NCBI GenBank assembly: GCA_016648135.1
Contig: JADDOH010004200.1
Location: 1 to 64,000, forward strand
DNA length: 64,000 nucleotides
Source: Agrypnia vestita
Lineage: Eukaryota > Arthropoda > Insecta > Trichoptera > Phryganeidae
Direction: 5' to 3'
The notes beneath the pieces were generated by a model that saw only the letters and a list, made by a program, of their open reading frames with translations, was not told the DNA's origin and searched no databases. Shown here piece by piece: positions 11,719 through 24,240 of this stretch (positions are counted from its first letter, which is position 1; each line of letters begins with the position of its first letter). Position numbers and translations under genes: made by a program.

Positions 11719-12639
11719 ACAATACTGATGATGATGACTAGCCGCTAATGAGGCCCGGGCGCCCTCAGTAGTATGACACGTCAATCAGGTTACACGCAAG
11801 GGTGGTTATCAATTATTATTATGTCCCGAAAAAACGGCTAGTATTATAATAAAAACAATTAATCAAATTTGGAAAAATCTTATATGTGTACTACTTTATA
11901 ACTTTTTTCGGTGTGCTTTAAATGTTACAATAATTTAATTATTTTTGAAACCAGAGTACCAGCGCAGGTTACGTAAGTGGTCGATATTTTTTCTTCATAA
12001 AAGTTTTGAACAATCCCAAATATGTTTTCAAGTCTCTCGACGAGATTTACGTAAATAAATCTACGTTATTTAGGTGACATTTTTTCTGCAAACCCAATTA
12101 TTACACAACTTTCTCAGCAGACAACTCCTCGCAGGCTTTTTGGCAGCCCACCCCTAAGAGGTGTGAACTCTTGGCATGGAAACACAGAAGATACCAAAGG
12201 TAGAAATCAATAATACAGACGACAGAACTTGATGACGACTTTTGATGTCAAATTTGCTGGATATCCCAAAAAAAATCTCCACACAGAAAATTCTTAATGC
12301 CTGTGAAAACATATTTGAATTGTAAACGAATTATTTTTTTCTTGAAACTCCTTTTTCAAACTAGTGGATAAAATACTAGAAAATCGATTTTGTTAAAATT
12401 TTGCCCCCATTTTACTTATAACATTATCTACGATGTAGTATACGATTTCTTGATAACATGCGCCATTTGTTTACTATGAATTTTGTTAGATTTTTTTACA
12501 TGACAACAAAAAAATGAAAATTATTTTCAAACTGCCCTCATTTGAATAATTTTTTTTCTATATCACAGAAATTACATTATTTAAGGAGAAAAATAATTAA
12601 CTTTTTCATGATTGATTATGTGACATGATTTCATGAGAA

Positions 12640-12790
12640 GGACCTCTTTTATTTTATTTTATTAGAGACAATAACAGAATAATGGGTACATGATAAATAA
12701 AGAATAATATATTATTAATTAAGACTGCCCATTATCCCAATTACAAGTGTCTTAGACCTACTCTAGCATAAACATCTGAATTCCTGGATT
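12640..12790 (-). repeat. LINE 3' end (A-rich tail) and empty site of the 1.3 kb PIF element
   Basis: The sequence between TTTATTAGAGACAATAACAG and CCCATTATCCCAATTACAAG is collinear with 1278-1324 plus 2083-2150, without the inserted element. Read on the minus strand it ends in AATAAAATAAAATAAAAG, like a LINE tail. Confidence 0.6.
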
Positions 12791-12864
12791 CAGGAATTCT
12801 GGCACCTCTTCTCAGTATCTAATTAATTATTTGTATATACACCTAATCTATGTAATCAGTGTAA

Positions 12865-12985
12865 TACTTCACCTGTCGATGAGAGATTATGATACTTTCG
12901 AAACTCGAGTAGTTCAATTATAATAAATAAATACTCATATAGAGATATAATACATTTCCAACTATTTTAATGATCATCATCTCCA
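12865..12985 (+). repeat. Family 5 Penelope-like terminal unit
   Basis: CACCTGTCGATGAGAGATTA, ACTTTCGAAACTCGAGTAG, then ACTCATATAGAG and TTTTAATGATCATCATC match the other family 5 units. Confidence 0.65.
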
Positions 12986-13498
12986 TGTCGATCCCAAATC
13001 CGTCAATAATGTAGCTGTATTTATAATAAAGGTTTTTCTTATAATAATTAGTATTACAATTATATTAATTAATTCTCTCCTTAAGTGTTTAATAAAGTAC
13101 CTACATGTGTAAACATAAATCGCACACAGCCAGCAGCTGGCTGAGATAAACAGCTGAGCGGTAAATCCTTCTTGGCTTAGATCGGGTGCACAAAGGATAT
13201 AAATGTACAACGATTCTTTGTTCCTTTGTACAATGTGCGCGGTACCGTACAATCTGTACTTTGAAAACACCCTGTGCAGAAAGAGACATAAAGTGCAATG
13301 CAGATGAACAAGATTTCTGCATATAGTAAATTATTTAAAATGTAGCGAACACTATTAGGGAGGATAAAAAATTGTTTCGCTGTACTGATAAGTCGATTGC
13401 GAGAAATCTATTGGTCCGTTTTAAAATTTGAATAGGTATACCAATCAGTGCGTCTTTTAACTTGTAACTTTAGACTCGAGAATGTGCTTGATGATTGT

Positions 13499-13575
13499 TA
13501 CTCCAACACTCAAAAATAGACTTTACGTCAGTCCGGCTTATTCTGTGATTACACTCCAACACTCAAAAATAGACG
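13499..13575 (+). repeat. Short direct repeat
   Basis: ACTCCAACACTCAAAAATAG appears at 13501 and 13555 in the same orientation; between them is a short unrelated spacer. Confidence 0.85.
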
Positions 13576-13599
13576 GTCATGTTTATTTATGCCCATGCA

Positions 13600-15038
13600 T
13601 TAGGCCTGATGACTGTATTAAAGAATTAAAGAATAAGTGATTTTATAGAAGAAAATATTTTGAAAGGATTCTAAAAAATGATCCAGCTTCAATATACACA
13701 TTGAGATTAATAAGATTTTCAATAAAATAAAAGTATGAAATTCTGCAATCGGCCATTTTAACTGAAACACCGATCAGAGCGAATGACGTCACGCCAAGGT
13801 AATCATCACGTGTCTCTTGATCTGTTGTCATAGACTCAATGCGATGTTTACTTAGGCTTGACGTCACGTACACGTTTTCGCGCAAAGTTAAAATAGGTAG
13901 ATGCGTAAAAACTTTGCTTATTGATGAAAAAATGTTTTTTTCGGTAATAGTAGACGTGTACCTACGTTATAAAAAGTTATTTCAAAACGTGTCATCTTGC
14001 CTATTACTTCATTAATTTACATTAATTACTTTTGAGTTTCTAAATGATACCTTTGGAAACTAGCCTTGAATCTATATGGACTAATTAAAAAAAAATGCAA
14101 TAAAAATTGATTCAAAATTCGGCAGGATATTAATCATTTTATTTTACTTGCATCAAAGCGAATGAATTTTTAATATTCTACATAGGTTACTTTCATGATT
14201 AAACTACATTTCTTATAAGTTAAACAAGGTTAGGGAAAGTTGCCACGAAGTTCATACAATGTCACATGTGAGATTCAGAATCGTTCTAACAGCAGTGAAA
14301 ACGTTAAAAGTGTTGGTTATTTATAGCTTTTTGTGTGTCTATCTTTTCAGAAATAAAGCATTTAGGCATTTACGATTTTATGGCATATTTAGTTTCGCTG
14401 TCAAATCGAAGCTCATGTCAAATTCTACAATTATGGATCAGAATGTATTTTCGCAAAAACCTATATTTTTAACAAAATTTTAATCTATCTTGAATCACCA
14501 CAATTCAATGTTCAAATTATACAGGCTTTAAATTATTATCATCCAAGTGTCAGTACCTGTCGTGTCATGTCTTCACAGAAGGCAAAACGTACGCCTCGCT
14601 ATATTTAGTATCATACCCTTATTTAACCACCACATTCTTGAGGCTCAGACATCTAAAGACGGGGGTGAGATCGGTTGAAGTTCATGTGAGGGTGATAGTG
14701 TGTATAATACGTACATGTGTGTATGTGTGTGTGTCGGATAGGTGTGAGGGCTTTCTATCTGCTCAGGGCGGTATTAAGGGCCTCGAGTTTTCAGAGGCGG
14801 CAAATTGAGGGCGGAATATAAAAATTTAATCCAAAACAAATAGTAGAATTTCCTCTTTGTATAAAAAATTCTAAAATAATTTTATGTACTTCTTTGAGGA
14901 TCTGTTCCTCAAATTTTTCAAATGAAAAAAATTATATTGTTAAAATCAAACGGCAAGGGCGATATCTATATACATATATTTTTAAGCTAGGAAGGAAATG
15001 GACCGGGATCTGAAACAATACAATTTAAAAATATTTTC
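13600..15038. other. Lipase intron, nothing recognisable
   Basis: AT-rich intron sequence. A (GT)n-like run at 14716-14735 and a moderately GC-rich stretch at 14640-14810 are the only marked features. Confidence 0.5.
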
Positions 15039-15205
15039 GGCCGTATTCTGAAATAAGCAATATTGTTTTTTCGGTATCTTGACGGTTATTGTATAATATT
15101 GTCAATTTTGTCGTTTAAAGTTTGACAGATTTGAAATTAATTAATTCAATCAATCAGAAAGCTCTAAAACGTGAACAAAGATTAACTTATTCACAAATTG
15201 TGTAT
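15039..15205. mobile_element. Foldback MITE, family B, left half
   Basis: GGCCGTATTCTGAAATAAGC, TTGACGGTTATTGTATAATA and CAATCAATCAGAAAGCTCTA align with the left half of the copy at 6224. The right arm is missing. Confidence 0.7.
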
Positions 15206-16355
15206 GCCACTTTTATTCGTTTTTGCATGGCGACAACCAAAACTTTCTTAAAAAACATCGACAATAGCATGAAATACAGATATCTGTACGAGGACCCTTT
15301 TTTGGCATTCCGATTAAAGAGCTAAAATAGCAATTCAATAAACAGCTTTAATTTTCAATTTCATAACCAATCATTCATCAGCTTTTGAAATTAACATCTT
15401 TATGATTGGTACTCGATTCAAGATGGTCGACAATACATTATTAATATTACTGGAACACTCATTTCTAGTTACTACATTTTTGACGGATGCGCGCACATTT
15501 CGTTGCATGCAAAAATTTCACTTTAACAACTAACTTCGCGGTCTCGCATTTCCGCTACATGCTACAACTTCCATTGCAATAAACAATTTACTCTAAACGT
15601 ACCAAAAGAAGTATAACTTCAAAAATTATTTAATAAACGATAAAAAAATAGTCTGCATTCTAAAATTTGATTAAAAGTGACACTTTTCCTAAAAACGTCA
15701 TCTTCACTATCTATGTAAATACGGGGCATTTTTGTTATGCGGTGTCCCATCAGAATAGGTACTCATATATTAACTTTAGGTTTCTTGAATACTGAACGCG
15801 TATTATAGCAGGTAGCCGATAGGTATCCCCCGATGACGTATTGGCCCGCTCGCTCGCCGGGCAATGAGCGAAACTATGCAAAAACAGAGGGCGGCTGGAA
15901 AACGTTTCCAAAATCGAGCGATGTTTGAGAATTCGGGGCAGACCTTTCCGAGGTTAGGGGATGGCGGCTACATTTATGTGACATTTAGCTTCGGAAAGGT
16001 CACGAAATGTCACGTACGCAGGTTCCGCGGTGTGGGGGCGCACTTAGGAATTCAAATACAGATTTATTATTAGTATCTACCTACGGATATTCGGATTTAC
16101 TTATCTCTCGCGATTGATTTATATTTGGATGGCCAATTTCAAACAACCCCTTAATCCATTTTAATGTCTGGAATTCACGGCACTGCTAGATTAGTAATTT
16201 TCTGCTTTACGAGATTAATTGTGCAACAGACTTCATATAAATATTTTTCAATATAATTGATATGAAGCAAAACAAAAATGAGAATTCTGCTAATGAAATA
16301 GATTTTTTTCCCAATAATAAGTATATATAAATATTAAAATAAAATACATAATTCA
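15206..16355. other. Lipase intron with a CpG-rich stretch 15840-16060
   Basis: The stretch has GCTCGCTCGCCGGGCAATGA and a short open frame of 69 codons with no recognised domain. No splice-flanked exon is evident. A short piece of the Penelope family 1 tail (ACAGAAGAAGAAAACATATT) lies at 16359. Confidence 0.4.
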
Positions 16356-16499
16356 TACAGAAGAAGAAAACATATTCGAACAGTTGATATATAAATATAA
16401 TATATAATTTTTTGTGTGATGTTGATTGTGATCGTGATGTTTGAACGTGATCATTAAAATGAAAATATAATATAATATGTTATTTCTAGACTTTCATTA

Positions 16500-17040
16500 T
16501 ATTTTATAATTTTACTACTCCAGTTTTAAGAATATCAGAATCTCTCATCGACAGGTAAAGTATTAAACTTGCTATTTAGTAAGTCTAATAACAGTAAGTT
16601 TTATACTTCACCTATCGATGAAAGATGTTGATACTCTCGAAACTCACCGTAAGCTTTCTGCGACATTTCCAGCGACTCGGAATATGAAATTCATTTTTGC
16701 ATGCATGAAATATTTGAGACAAACTCTTTGTTCGATGTTTTTATCCATTATAAAAATCGCAGAACACACTTGAGATGAACCAACAAAATCGAGCACTAAC
16801 AAATTGTATGACAGATGTGCCAACTTAGCGACAAAAAATAATTATTAGAATTGAATATTGAATTAGAATTAAATGATTAATTACTGGTACTATTTTGACT
16901 AGTAAGTTTTATACTTTACCTATCGATGAAAGATGCAGATACTCTCGAAACTCGAGTAGAAAAATTATAAAATATAATTCAACTCATGTAGAGAAAACAA
17001 ATATAGTATTGTCCATCCATTTTAATGATCATCATTAATA
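16500..17040. repeat. Cluster of family 5 Penelope-like terminal units (three copies)
   Basis: Units at 16511-16560 (minus), 16606-16650 (plus) and 16911-16960 (plus) share CACCTATCGATGAAAGAT..ATACTCTCGAAACTCGAGTAG and downstream TTTTAATGATCATCATTA. The first two are inverted relative to each other, like the other arm pairs. Helix II (GAGAG/CTCTC), GAAA and palindromic helix III ACTCGAGT are visible, but the conserved CTGATGA is TCGATGA here. Confidence 0.65.
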
Positions 17041-17044
17041 ATCT

Positions 17045-18720
17045 GTAGAATGTTATCGCCAAATCCATAAATAATAATTTAAACGAAATTTTTAATATTC
17101 ATAAAAAACATTAATTTAAGTTCACATTAACATATTTTTATTTATTCATAGTATTGTTGTACCTTGATATATGTAATTTTTTATTAAATATATATTATTG
17201 AAATTATATCCGATTGTATTTTTGTAAATGAAAATACCTCCATATAATATTTCGGGAGCTAAGTAAAATATATGTATACATAAATATTAAAAGGAGAAAA
17301 TCTCTATTGTGGAAATATTGACAGAGATTTTTGAAATTTGCCATCCATTTGTATTTTGTTTACTCCCCTATATTCTCTCATTTTCAATGTTTGATTAACT
17401 TCTTCTCTTATTTATTATTATTTTGATGTGATTTTTTGTAAAGGATTTAAGTACCTACCAAAATAATACGAGTCAATAACAAGGTCGTCAGACTCTCTTG
17501 ACGACCTTAATATAAGATAAGAATACTCTTTGTTTTCCTGAAATATATACGCATTGACATAATTTCCTTATTTCTTTTAGGTTTATCTGTTTTTCTGTTC
17601 CATATAGGGCCGAATTATAAAAATTGCGGACCCTTGATTTTTTAAATAGTTAGTTTAATTTTTAGTTAATTTATGTTAACAAATTCAATTTTAATTACTA
17701 AATAATTATGAGACTGTAGGTAATTAAATATTTGTGTAGGAATCTTTCAGAATATTTGGATAGCAAGCCCAACTGTAATAATTACGTTGAATTGAATAAA
17801 TTAGTTTTAAAAAATCTGGTTTTTATATTTAGAATAGGTAAAGATTTAAAAAACTCAAAAATTTTTAAAATTATATTTTGATCAATATACCTACCTAATC
17901 GGTAGGACATTGGAGTTTGGCTCCGTTGTTTGGAACCAACGATATCAAATTTAATCTAAATATATTAATTTCGTTCTGTCCCGTAAATCTGTAACTTCCT
18001 GGAATTCACGGCTAAAAAACGAAATTACACGGCTGGAGAGAAACTCGGACCTCGAACGCGCGGACGGCAGCGCGGCAACTAGACGACATAGCCACCGTCG
18101 CTCACGGGTGTACGCCTAGTACATATTAACAATATCGAATATATTCGGCGTAAATTTTTAAAGCGATTGATCTACTATAATATTATTACACCTTCCTACC
18201 GACCTAGACGCAAATGCCTAGAAATCCAATTTCTTAATAATTTATCGAATTTTAATGTGAATTGTCCTGATTTATTATCATGTATTGTTTGTAATTTAAT
18301 AATCTGTCGTTCCAGATACACAACCCTTTTCGACCCAAAAAAATATAAAACTAATGTCCAAAAAATTCAATTATTATTAGTATAATCACAAATTTATTCT
18401 TGCCAAATGAGAATTTCCTTGGCATGGACCTATTCACAGACACAAATTAAAAAACTAAAAAGAATGAGCTCATAGTATTAAGGGGTTACACCACCCTAGG
18501 AGAATAAAATTGATGTAGAAATTTGATAATATTTTTGAATGAGGTGATTAATTATTTTTATTTTCACGTATTAAGGTACATTATGGACTATTATTTAATA
18601 GGAACATTATTGAAAAGAAAATGGCCGAGTTATGTCTATTTCCCAAGAACTCCTCCGTGACCGACATGCAACATTCCCCGGTGCATTTTTATCGAGACAA
18701 AATAAGTTCATGTACTTACC
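17045..18720. other. Lipase intron, nothing recognisable
   Basis: Very AT-rich. A GC-rich spot at 18030-18115 has no recognisable RNA or protein. Confidence 0.5.
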
Positions 18721-18723
18721 TAC

Positions 18724-18940
18724 TGAGTAGCTTGTTGGTCTTGTGGTTAGGACACTCGCCTCGTGATCCAAAGGTCGCGGGTTCGAATCTCAGCCCAGAC
18801 TAGCAAGTTAGTCCTATTTTCATAGCACAAGCGTTTAGCTTAGTTTGAAAATAGTAAGAATATTGATGTGACACGTATTCCGTGTTCGCATCTCTATTTT
18901 TAAAAAAAAGAAAGAAAAAAAGAAAAAGAATTTAGAAAAG
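18724..18940 (+). mobile_element. tRNA-derived SINE
   Basis: The tRNA-like head has an A box (TTGTGGTTAGGACACTCGCC) and a B box (GCGGGTTCGAATCTC). A shared body follows, ending TTTGAAAATAGTAAGAATAT and CGTGTTCGCATCTCTATTTT, then an A-rich tail with AAAGAAAG runs. It is transcribed by polymerase III and mobilised by LINE machinery (family knowledge). Fragments of the same SINE are listed separately. Confidence 0.88.
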
Positions 18941-19299
18941 AATAATATTTAGCGTACGGATTTTTTAACCCGATAAACAATTTGTTAAAAACAATCTTAA
19001 TAAAAAAAAAATTAAATCGAATTGCTCACTCACACCTTCATGGCTTTTAAGTCATTATATACTTAGATATAATTGTAAGTTAATTATAGATGTATGATGC
19101 CGATGTTTTTCAATTTATTAAAAATGCACTTTAGGCTTGAATCAGAATAAATTAAAAAAATATTCCCTTTACAACTCTTCTTTACATGTTACACAAATAA
19201 CTCCGGCTGCTTTTTTCAGTAACTAATTAATTATAGGTTCCTTAAATAATATATTTCCACCTAATCTATTTCTATATTTGAATGTAATTAGTTTACTAC

Positions 19300-19352
19300 T
19301 TTTCCCGTCGCGTCTATGAGAAGTTCTGTATTCTCGAAACCCGGTTCGTAGA
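19300..19352 (+). repeat. Possible diverged Penelope-like terminal hairpin
   Basis: CTATGAGAAG...TATTCTCGAAACCCGG has a GAGAA/TTCTC helix followed by GAAAC, resembling the family 2 and family 5 arms. The upstream box is not conserved. Confidence 0.35.
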
Positions 19353-20009
19353 TATACTTAAACATAAGAGTAAACATTGTTTTATTCCGTCCATCATAAA
19401 AAAATAAATATTAATCGCGCATTTCATTTTATATCGGTCATTTAGCAAGCAAAATAAATATTGACGTCCGACATTATCGATAAAATAAGGCGCAAATTTG
19501 TGCTCGTTGTATGGTCAACTACCGGAGGAGGTTAGGGATGTAACAAAAATTTTACGAGGAAGCTAAAGAAATATGTGATGGTTACATTTGATTGAAATTT
19601 ATGTTTAATTATATGTAATTTCTGTTAATATTAAGAAACATAAAGTCTTCGTATTATCTAATTGAAAATAAAAAGTACGATGCATATTTTAATCATTTGT
19701 AAAATAAACATTTTTTTAATAAAAACGGTCGCATAAATTTCACTGTCGCAAAATTTTATTTTTGCAATATTACATCAATATAGAAACCTGAAATTTATAT
19801 AGAAATTGGGTGAATTTTTACAAAGAGATGATTTTTTTTCACTTATTTAGAAACATATTAAACCATTACATCATTGTAAATTTTTTGAAAATAAAAATGG
19901 TCGTGTGATGTTCATTTCCGTGGAGATCCTCCGCCGTGGCAGATGCATCTTTCTGGTGTACGATTATCCTAGACAGAAAAGAGGGTACGTTAAAAATGTC
20001 CTTAGGTTT

Positions 20010-20480
20010 TCACGGCCGTTCAGAATCTTCTGTGCATAGTTTTCTGGGATATTCTGCCGTGTGTGTGTGACCTCTCTGGCCAACGTTTCGGATCCCATTG
20101 CAGGGTCCCTCATCAGTTACGGTCCATCATCCTGACGGTCTTAAGTTAAGAACATCGTGGTATCCGGCGCTGCAGGATAAATCAAATAGACGATCCGCAC
20201 AGTCCGACATCCGTTAGTAGATATATAAAACACTACAAGAAGACACACACCTTGCTTTCGACACGGTACTGCAATCCAGTATTTAACATAACACAAACTT
20301 GGAGACACCCTGACTTCGGTACGGTATTGCAAGGTAATACTTAACCTACACTTCAACACTCACTCATCACATCAGCCCTGATGATGGACCCTGCAATGGG
20401 ATCCGAAACGTTGGCCAGAGAGGTCACACACACACGGCAGAATATCCCAGAAAACTATGCACAGAAGAGGGTACGTATTT
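20010..20480 (+). mobile_element. Penelope-like or related inverted-arm element, family 4
   Basis: The inverted arms are about 20030-20135 and 20380-20468, sharing AGAAAACTATGCACAGAAG, CACACGGCAGAATATCC, GTTGGCCAGAGAGG and GGACCCTGCAATGGGATCCG. Between them is a roughly twofold direct repeat (TTCGACACGGTACTGCAAT at about 20258 and TTCGGTACGGTATTGCAAG at about 20314). No protein piece is recognisable, so assignment to Penelope rests on the arm architecture and the hammerhead-like core. Confidence 0.65.
20375..20415 (+). ncRNA. Hammerhead-ribozyme-like motif, family 4 (right arm)
   Basis: GCC/GGC helix I, CTGATGA (20378-20384), extra T, helix II GGACCC/GGGATCC with one bulged A, GAAA (20405-20408), and helix III ACGT with cleavage after T20412. 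The left-arm copy (about 20079-20122, minus strand) keeps CTGATGA and GAAA but has lost helix I pairing. Confidence 0.6.
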
Positions 20481-20883
20481 AGAAATGAAATATTTAAAAT
20501 GTTATTAAATATCTCAAATTAGGATACGAATTTTTTAATTCCGAAAACGGATAATGGGAACGTTTTTTATTTCAAATTGCTCTCAATTTTGCTCAAACGC
20601 TCTTATCGAAATTTTAGATATTTAATTTTTTTTTATAAATCATGACAATCTTTTCTGTATCAGACAAACGTACATCTCAGGCAAGTCGCTCCACGGGAAT
20701 GGATTTTTTTTCAAAAATTTTACAATAAAATAATCGTTTGATATGTACATTGATAACTCAATTTCTGCTTAAATTTCACGCTCCTGGGTGGTAGAACTCC
20801 TTAAATAGTATCACAATTTGTGATCTGTCTGGTCAGCTCTCATCTGCCAGCCTCGCACGAGCACGAAGTAATGTTTATATTAC

Positions 20884-21071
20884 CGGTGATCCTGCCGAGG
20901 CGGAGTCCGCCCCTGGCCAGCTCCTTGCCGGCCAGCCCGGCCGCCTCCGCGCCCAGCGAGAAGCCGACGAGGTGCAGCGCTCGCGCGCCCACGCCCTGCG
21001 CGTCCAGCCACTGCACGAAGCGCGCCAGCACGACCCCTGCGTGCGCCGTGTTGCGCACCGCGGAGATGTAC
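20884..21071 (-). CDS. Lipase gene, internal exon B (nucleophile serine, GFSLG)
   Basis: Second recognisable exon of the minus-strand lipase. The acceptor is ...GTTGCAG|GTACATC and the donor is ACCG|GTAATA. The 188 bases are 1 + 62 codons + 1. The peptide starts YISAVRNTAHAG and contains LHLVGFSLGAEAAGLAG: the GxSxG nucleophile elbow with Ser at codon 38 of the exon. Most relatives have GHSLGAH; here His is Phe and the second His is Glu, a conservative departure that leaves the nucleophile intact. The exon is much more GC-rich than the surrounding intron, which supports real coding sequence. It joins in frame to exon A upstream and to exon C downstream (G + GG makes the Gly of GLDPA). The product is expected to be a secreted neutral lipase. 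Its precise class (triacylglycerol lipase, phospholipase A1 or a yolk-protein-like inactive form) cannot be settled without the His exon. Confidence 0.9.
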
Positions 21072-21079
21072 CTGCAACG

Positions 21080-21980
21080 TCACAACGCGGCGGTCTTCAA
21101 TCAGACCAAACGATGGGCGGCAATTGGGTTAACACGGTTGCGAAGATTAAAATTGGGCGTATTGTAAAAAGAGGTGCCGTAACTCATTTCTTGTCAATCT
21201 AGAAAATTTTATTGAAATATAATTTAAAACAGTTTTTCTTATTAGATTTAAAAAAAAGGTCTTATAAAAAATTAAATATCATTTGAGGGGTATGAAAGCA
21301 AAAGCAGATTTTTTTCAAGATAAATACGGAAAAAACTGTCGAGGAAATTTTTCTGGAAAACTTAATTTTTTTGGAAAAGTTTATTAAATAATATTTAAAA
21401 AACAATGGCCACCTCAGTTTTCTTGTTAAGTAGTGAATAAATAAATATTTAACTTTTAAATATGGAATGTGGACATTGCAGCTTTTGCTATTTAAAAAAT
21501 TGGATATTGCTGTTTTTGCTATGATGTTTCGGTCTAAAATCGACAAAAAATTTCACTTTAGCATGAAGCGGCCATTTTGTCACGCGACACATTCTTGGAG
21601 GTTGATTGGTTGAAGGGGATATATTGCTGCTTTAGTTTTTAATGTGATTTGGAAGCATGGTTTTGGAAAGAATAGAGCTATATTTCCTATAAAATCTCAA
21701 AATTTAATACATTCTAACTTAGTTATCCTCGGTGACGGCATTCCAAACATTTTTTTAAATATTTCTTTTATGCTCTTATTTATCCTTATTTTTTTCAGAC
21801 ATAGTCATCCAATGTAATAAAAACGTGGACAAGTTAACTTGTCAATCGTCAGTTCATGGCAGCGCTTATTTCAAATCCACCTACATTTCATTTAGTTCAT
21901 AAGTCCTTTATATGTATTTTTTATGTACACGCGAACATTGTTTTATGTAATTTCTTTTGAAACGTTAAAAAAATTAAAAA
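21080..21980. repeat. Lipase intron with family D fragments
   Basis: GAGGGGTATGAAAGCAAAAG at 21277 and TTGCTATTTAAAAAATTGGA near 21486 are like pieces of foldback family D. The rest is AT-rich without features. Confidence 0.5.
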
Positions 21981-22051
21981 ATACCGCCGTTCCAGTTAAG
22001 CCACAAAGAAAGTGCCGCTTGTCTTATAAATAAAATAAAGTTTTTTTTTTA

Positions 22052-22104
22052 AATAACAATATTGATTTAGTATTGTACGCACTCAGAGTACAATACTAAA
22101 TCAA
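22052..22104. repeat. Short palindrome (TTGATTTAGTATTGTAC arms)
   Basis: TTGATTTAGTATTGTAC and its exact complement are separated by GCACTCAGA. It could be a MITE core or a transcribed hairpin; nothing else supports either. Confidence 0.75.
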
Positions 22105-22129
22105 CCGAAAAAAACGTTTTTGAGATAAG

Positions 22130-22560
22130 AATGTAATATTTTTGTACATTGTTGGTTCTACTACATATCAAAAGACCAACTTTGTGTGATTTTCCAATAT
22201 TGTTTTACAATGCAAGTGATGAATTTGCATTATATACATTTTTCTTTAAATCGAGTGTGCCATTTAAATCGGCCAACAATTTACATTAACGTAAACAAAC
22301 CACGCGGACCCGTCGCCTGTTAAGTTAACAAATGGGATTAACGAAGTCGTGCTATCGCGTAATAATAGATTACGCCGTGTAAAATCATAATTTGCTCCCG
22401 AAGCACATCCCCGGTTGAGAAATAAACGTCAACAATAAAAATCGCTCTTTCATTCCACGAAGTCCAAACATTCTCTAAAAGTGCAAGAATATTCCTTTTA
22501 AAATGCGATTGTTTTGTTATAAGAACTATAAAAACAATAACGATATTTTGTCATGTTGAT
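22130..22560 (-). repeat. Old dispersed repeat, family X (inverted)
   Basis: In reverse complement it follows 32270-32480 (TATAACAAAACAATCGCAAT, TAAAAGGATATTCTTG, TTGTAAAACAATA) and 49800-49930 (GGAATGAAAGARCGATCT, TTTGCTCCCG). Confidence 0.6.
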
Positions 22561-23094
22561 GTGCAAAAGTATCACTCTTACAGTACTATTTTTTGAAATA
22601 CGATAACAACCCTTAGAGTATATAGCGTATATACATATACTCTAAGAAACAATCCCATCATCTCAGAATGCATATTTTTGCATTCGGGTTGCGATTTCGT
22701 CACCTTGGATGAAAAAGCAACACGGGTCTATTCTCATAGGCTTGCGTTATCAAAAAGTCAAGTCTTGACCGCTATTATATAAATTTATAGACTTAATTAA
22801 TTATGACGTGATGAATATTGTATAAAATAAGTACTAATATTATTTTAAAAGTTGTGATATAAATAAATTTGTTTCACACATATCTACTAATTTTTTCGTA
22901 CAAGTGTTCAAATATTAAATTAAAGCGAATATTTATGCCATAATATTAAAAATATTGATATTCTCATAGAAACTTTACGCGCACATGAATAAGTACGTTT
23001 CGTCTATTTTTTGCTTAGGATTTTAAAACGATAATATTATCCTGATAATAGGGGAAAACTAGTGCTTTGATAACCACATATCATTAATTTATAT

Positions 23095-23430
23095 ACAGGT
23101 GTAACAGTTCTAGACCACAATACTGCACAGATGGATTTTTGCCTTAATTATGAGTGGAAAATGTTTAAGCAACTATGAATCAATAGTTTATGGAGATATG
23201 CAATATCAAATTTTGCATTTTTTCAATATTTCTAATTTATTTTTTGTAAGAATTTGAATTATTATTATGATAATTTATATCGATGATGAAAAATTCATTA
23301 GTTTCGATACAAGTAAAATAAAATGATAAAAACCCTGGAGAAATTGAAAATATAATTGTTGCAAGGTTCTTATTATATTATTTGACTTGTATTTTGATGA
23401 ATGAATTTTTCATATTACCATTCTGAGAAT
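23095..23430. repeat. Foldback family C, partial
   Basis: ACAGGTGTAACAGTTCTAGA, TTATGAGTGGAAAATGTTTA, AATAGTTTATGGAGATATGC and GATGAAAAATTCATT match family C. The right end is lost. Confidence 0.65.
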
Positions 23431-23974
23431 GGGGGGAAATATGTGGAAATCCTAAACCAGCAAAAATAACAAATTTTATTTGAGTGACCATAATGGTTTT
23501 TGTAAGATATATGTTTAATCTGGTTTATTTATCAGTGTTTTTTTATTTTATTTTTTTTATTCACTATATCTCTTTGGAAAATCCGTTTCTCTGCACGGTT
23601 TATTCCCAACGGACGCACAGAGATGAAATAACGGAATTTACTTCCACCCCGACATATATGGATGCGAGTCCATACACTTTCTTACACCACTCGCGTGTAA
23701 CTTGATAAGTAATATAATAACGGGAGACAGCGGATAAATAATCCTGGTTGTTTTTTTATAAAACTTTAATTTATAAAAATATTAGAGATGAGTGACTCTT
23801 AACGATTTATTGGCTGGATGGATGCCTGTATTAAAAAAGCTTCCAATCTGTACTATATATACAACATAATATCTAGTCTAGATTGGAAGTGAAGTAAACA
23901 CCTAGCGTGTAGTGAAAGAAAAATCGAAAAAATGAAAGAACGAGAGAGAAAAAATTCCGAAGAATGTACATAGG

Positions 23975-24240
23975 ACAAATGTGGGATATAAAAGCAAAGG
24001 CAGCAATATCCAAAACAAATTTGAATGCAGTCATAGAGGGTTACATATTTATAATTTGCCTACTGAATTTGAAATTTTATAGGAAATATTGCCTATAGAT
24101 TTATAGGAAACATGATTTTGGAAGGGGTACATACATAAATCTTGAATTCAGTACATTTTAAATTAGTAATCGTCGGCGACTGCATTCAAAATATATTTTT
24201 TTTATATTGCCGCCTTCGCTTTTAGTCTGCGAATAGAAAA
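23975..24240. mobile_element. Foldback repeat, family D
   Basis: The left end GATATAAAAGCAAAGGCAGC and the right end TATTGCCGCCTTCGCTTTTA, with inverted TTGAATGCAGTCATAGAGGG/CGTCGGCGACTGCATTCAAA inside. No coding. Confidence 0.72.

Noticed and set aside
20820..21202. Plus-strand open frames over lipase exon B
   Set aside because: Shadows of the minus-strand exon; they lack domains and cross both splice sites.
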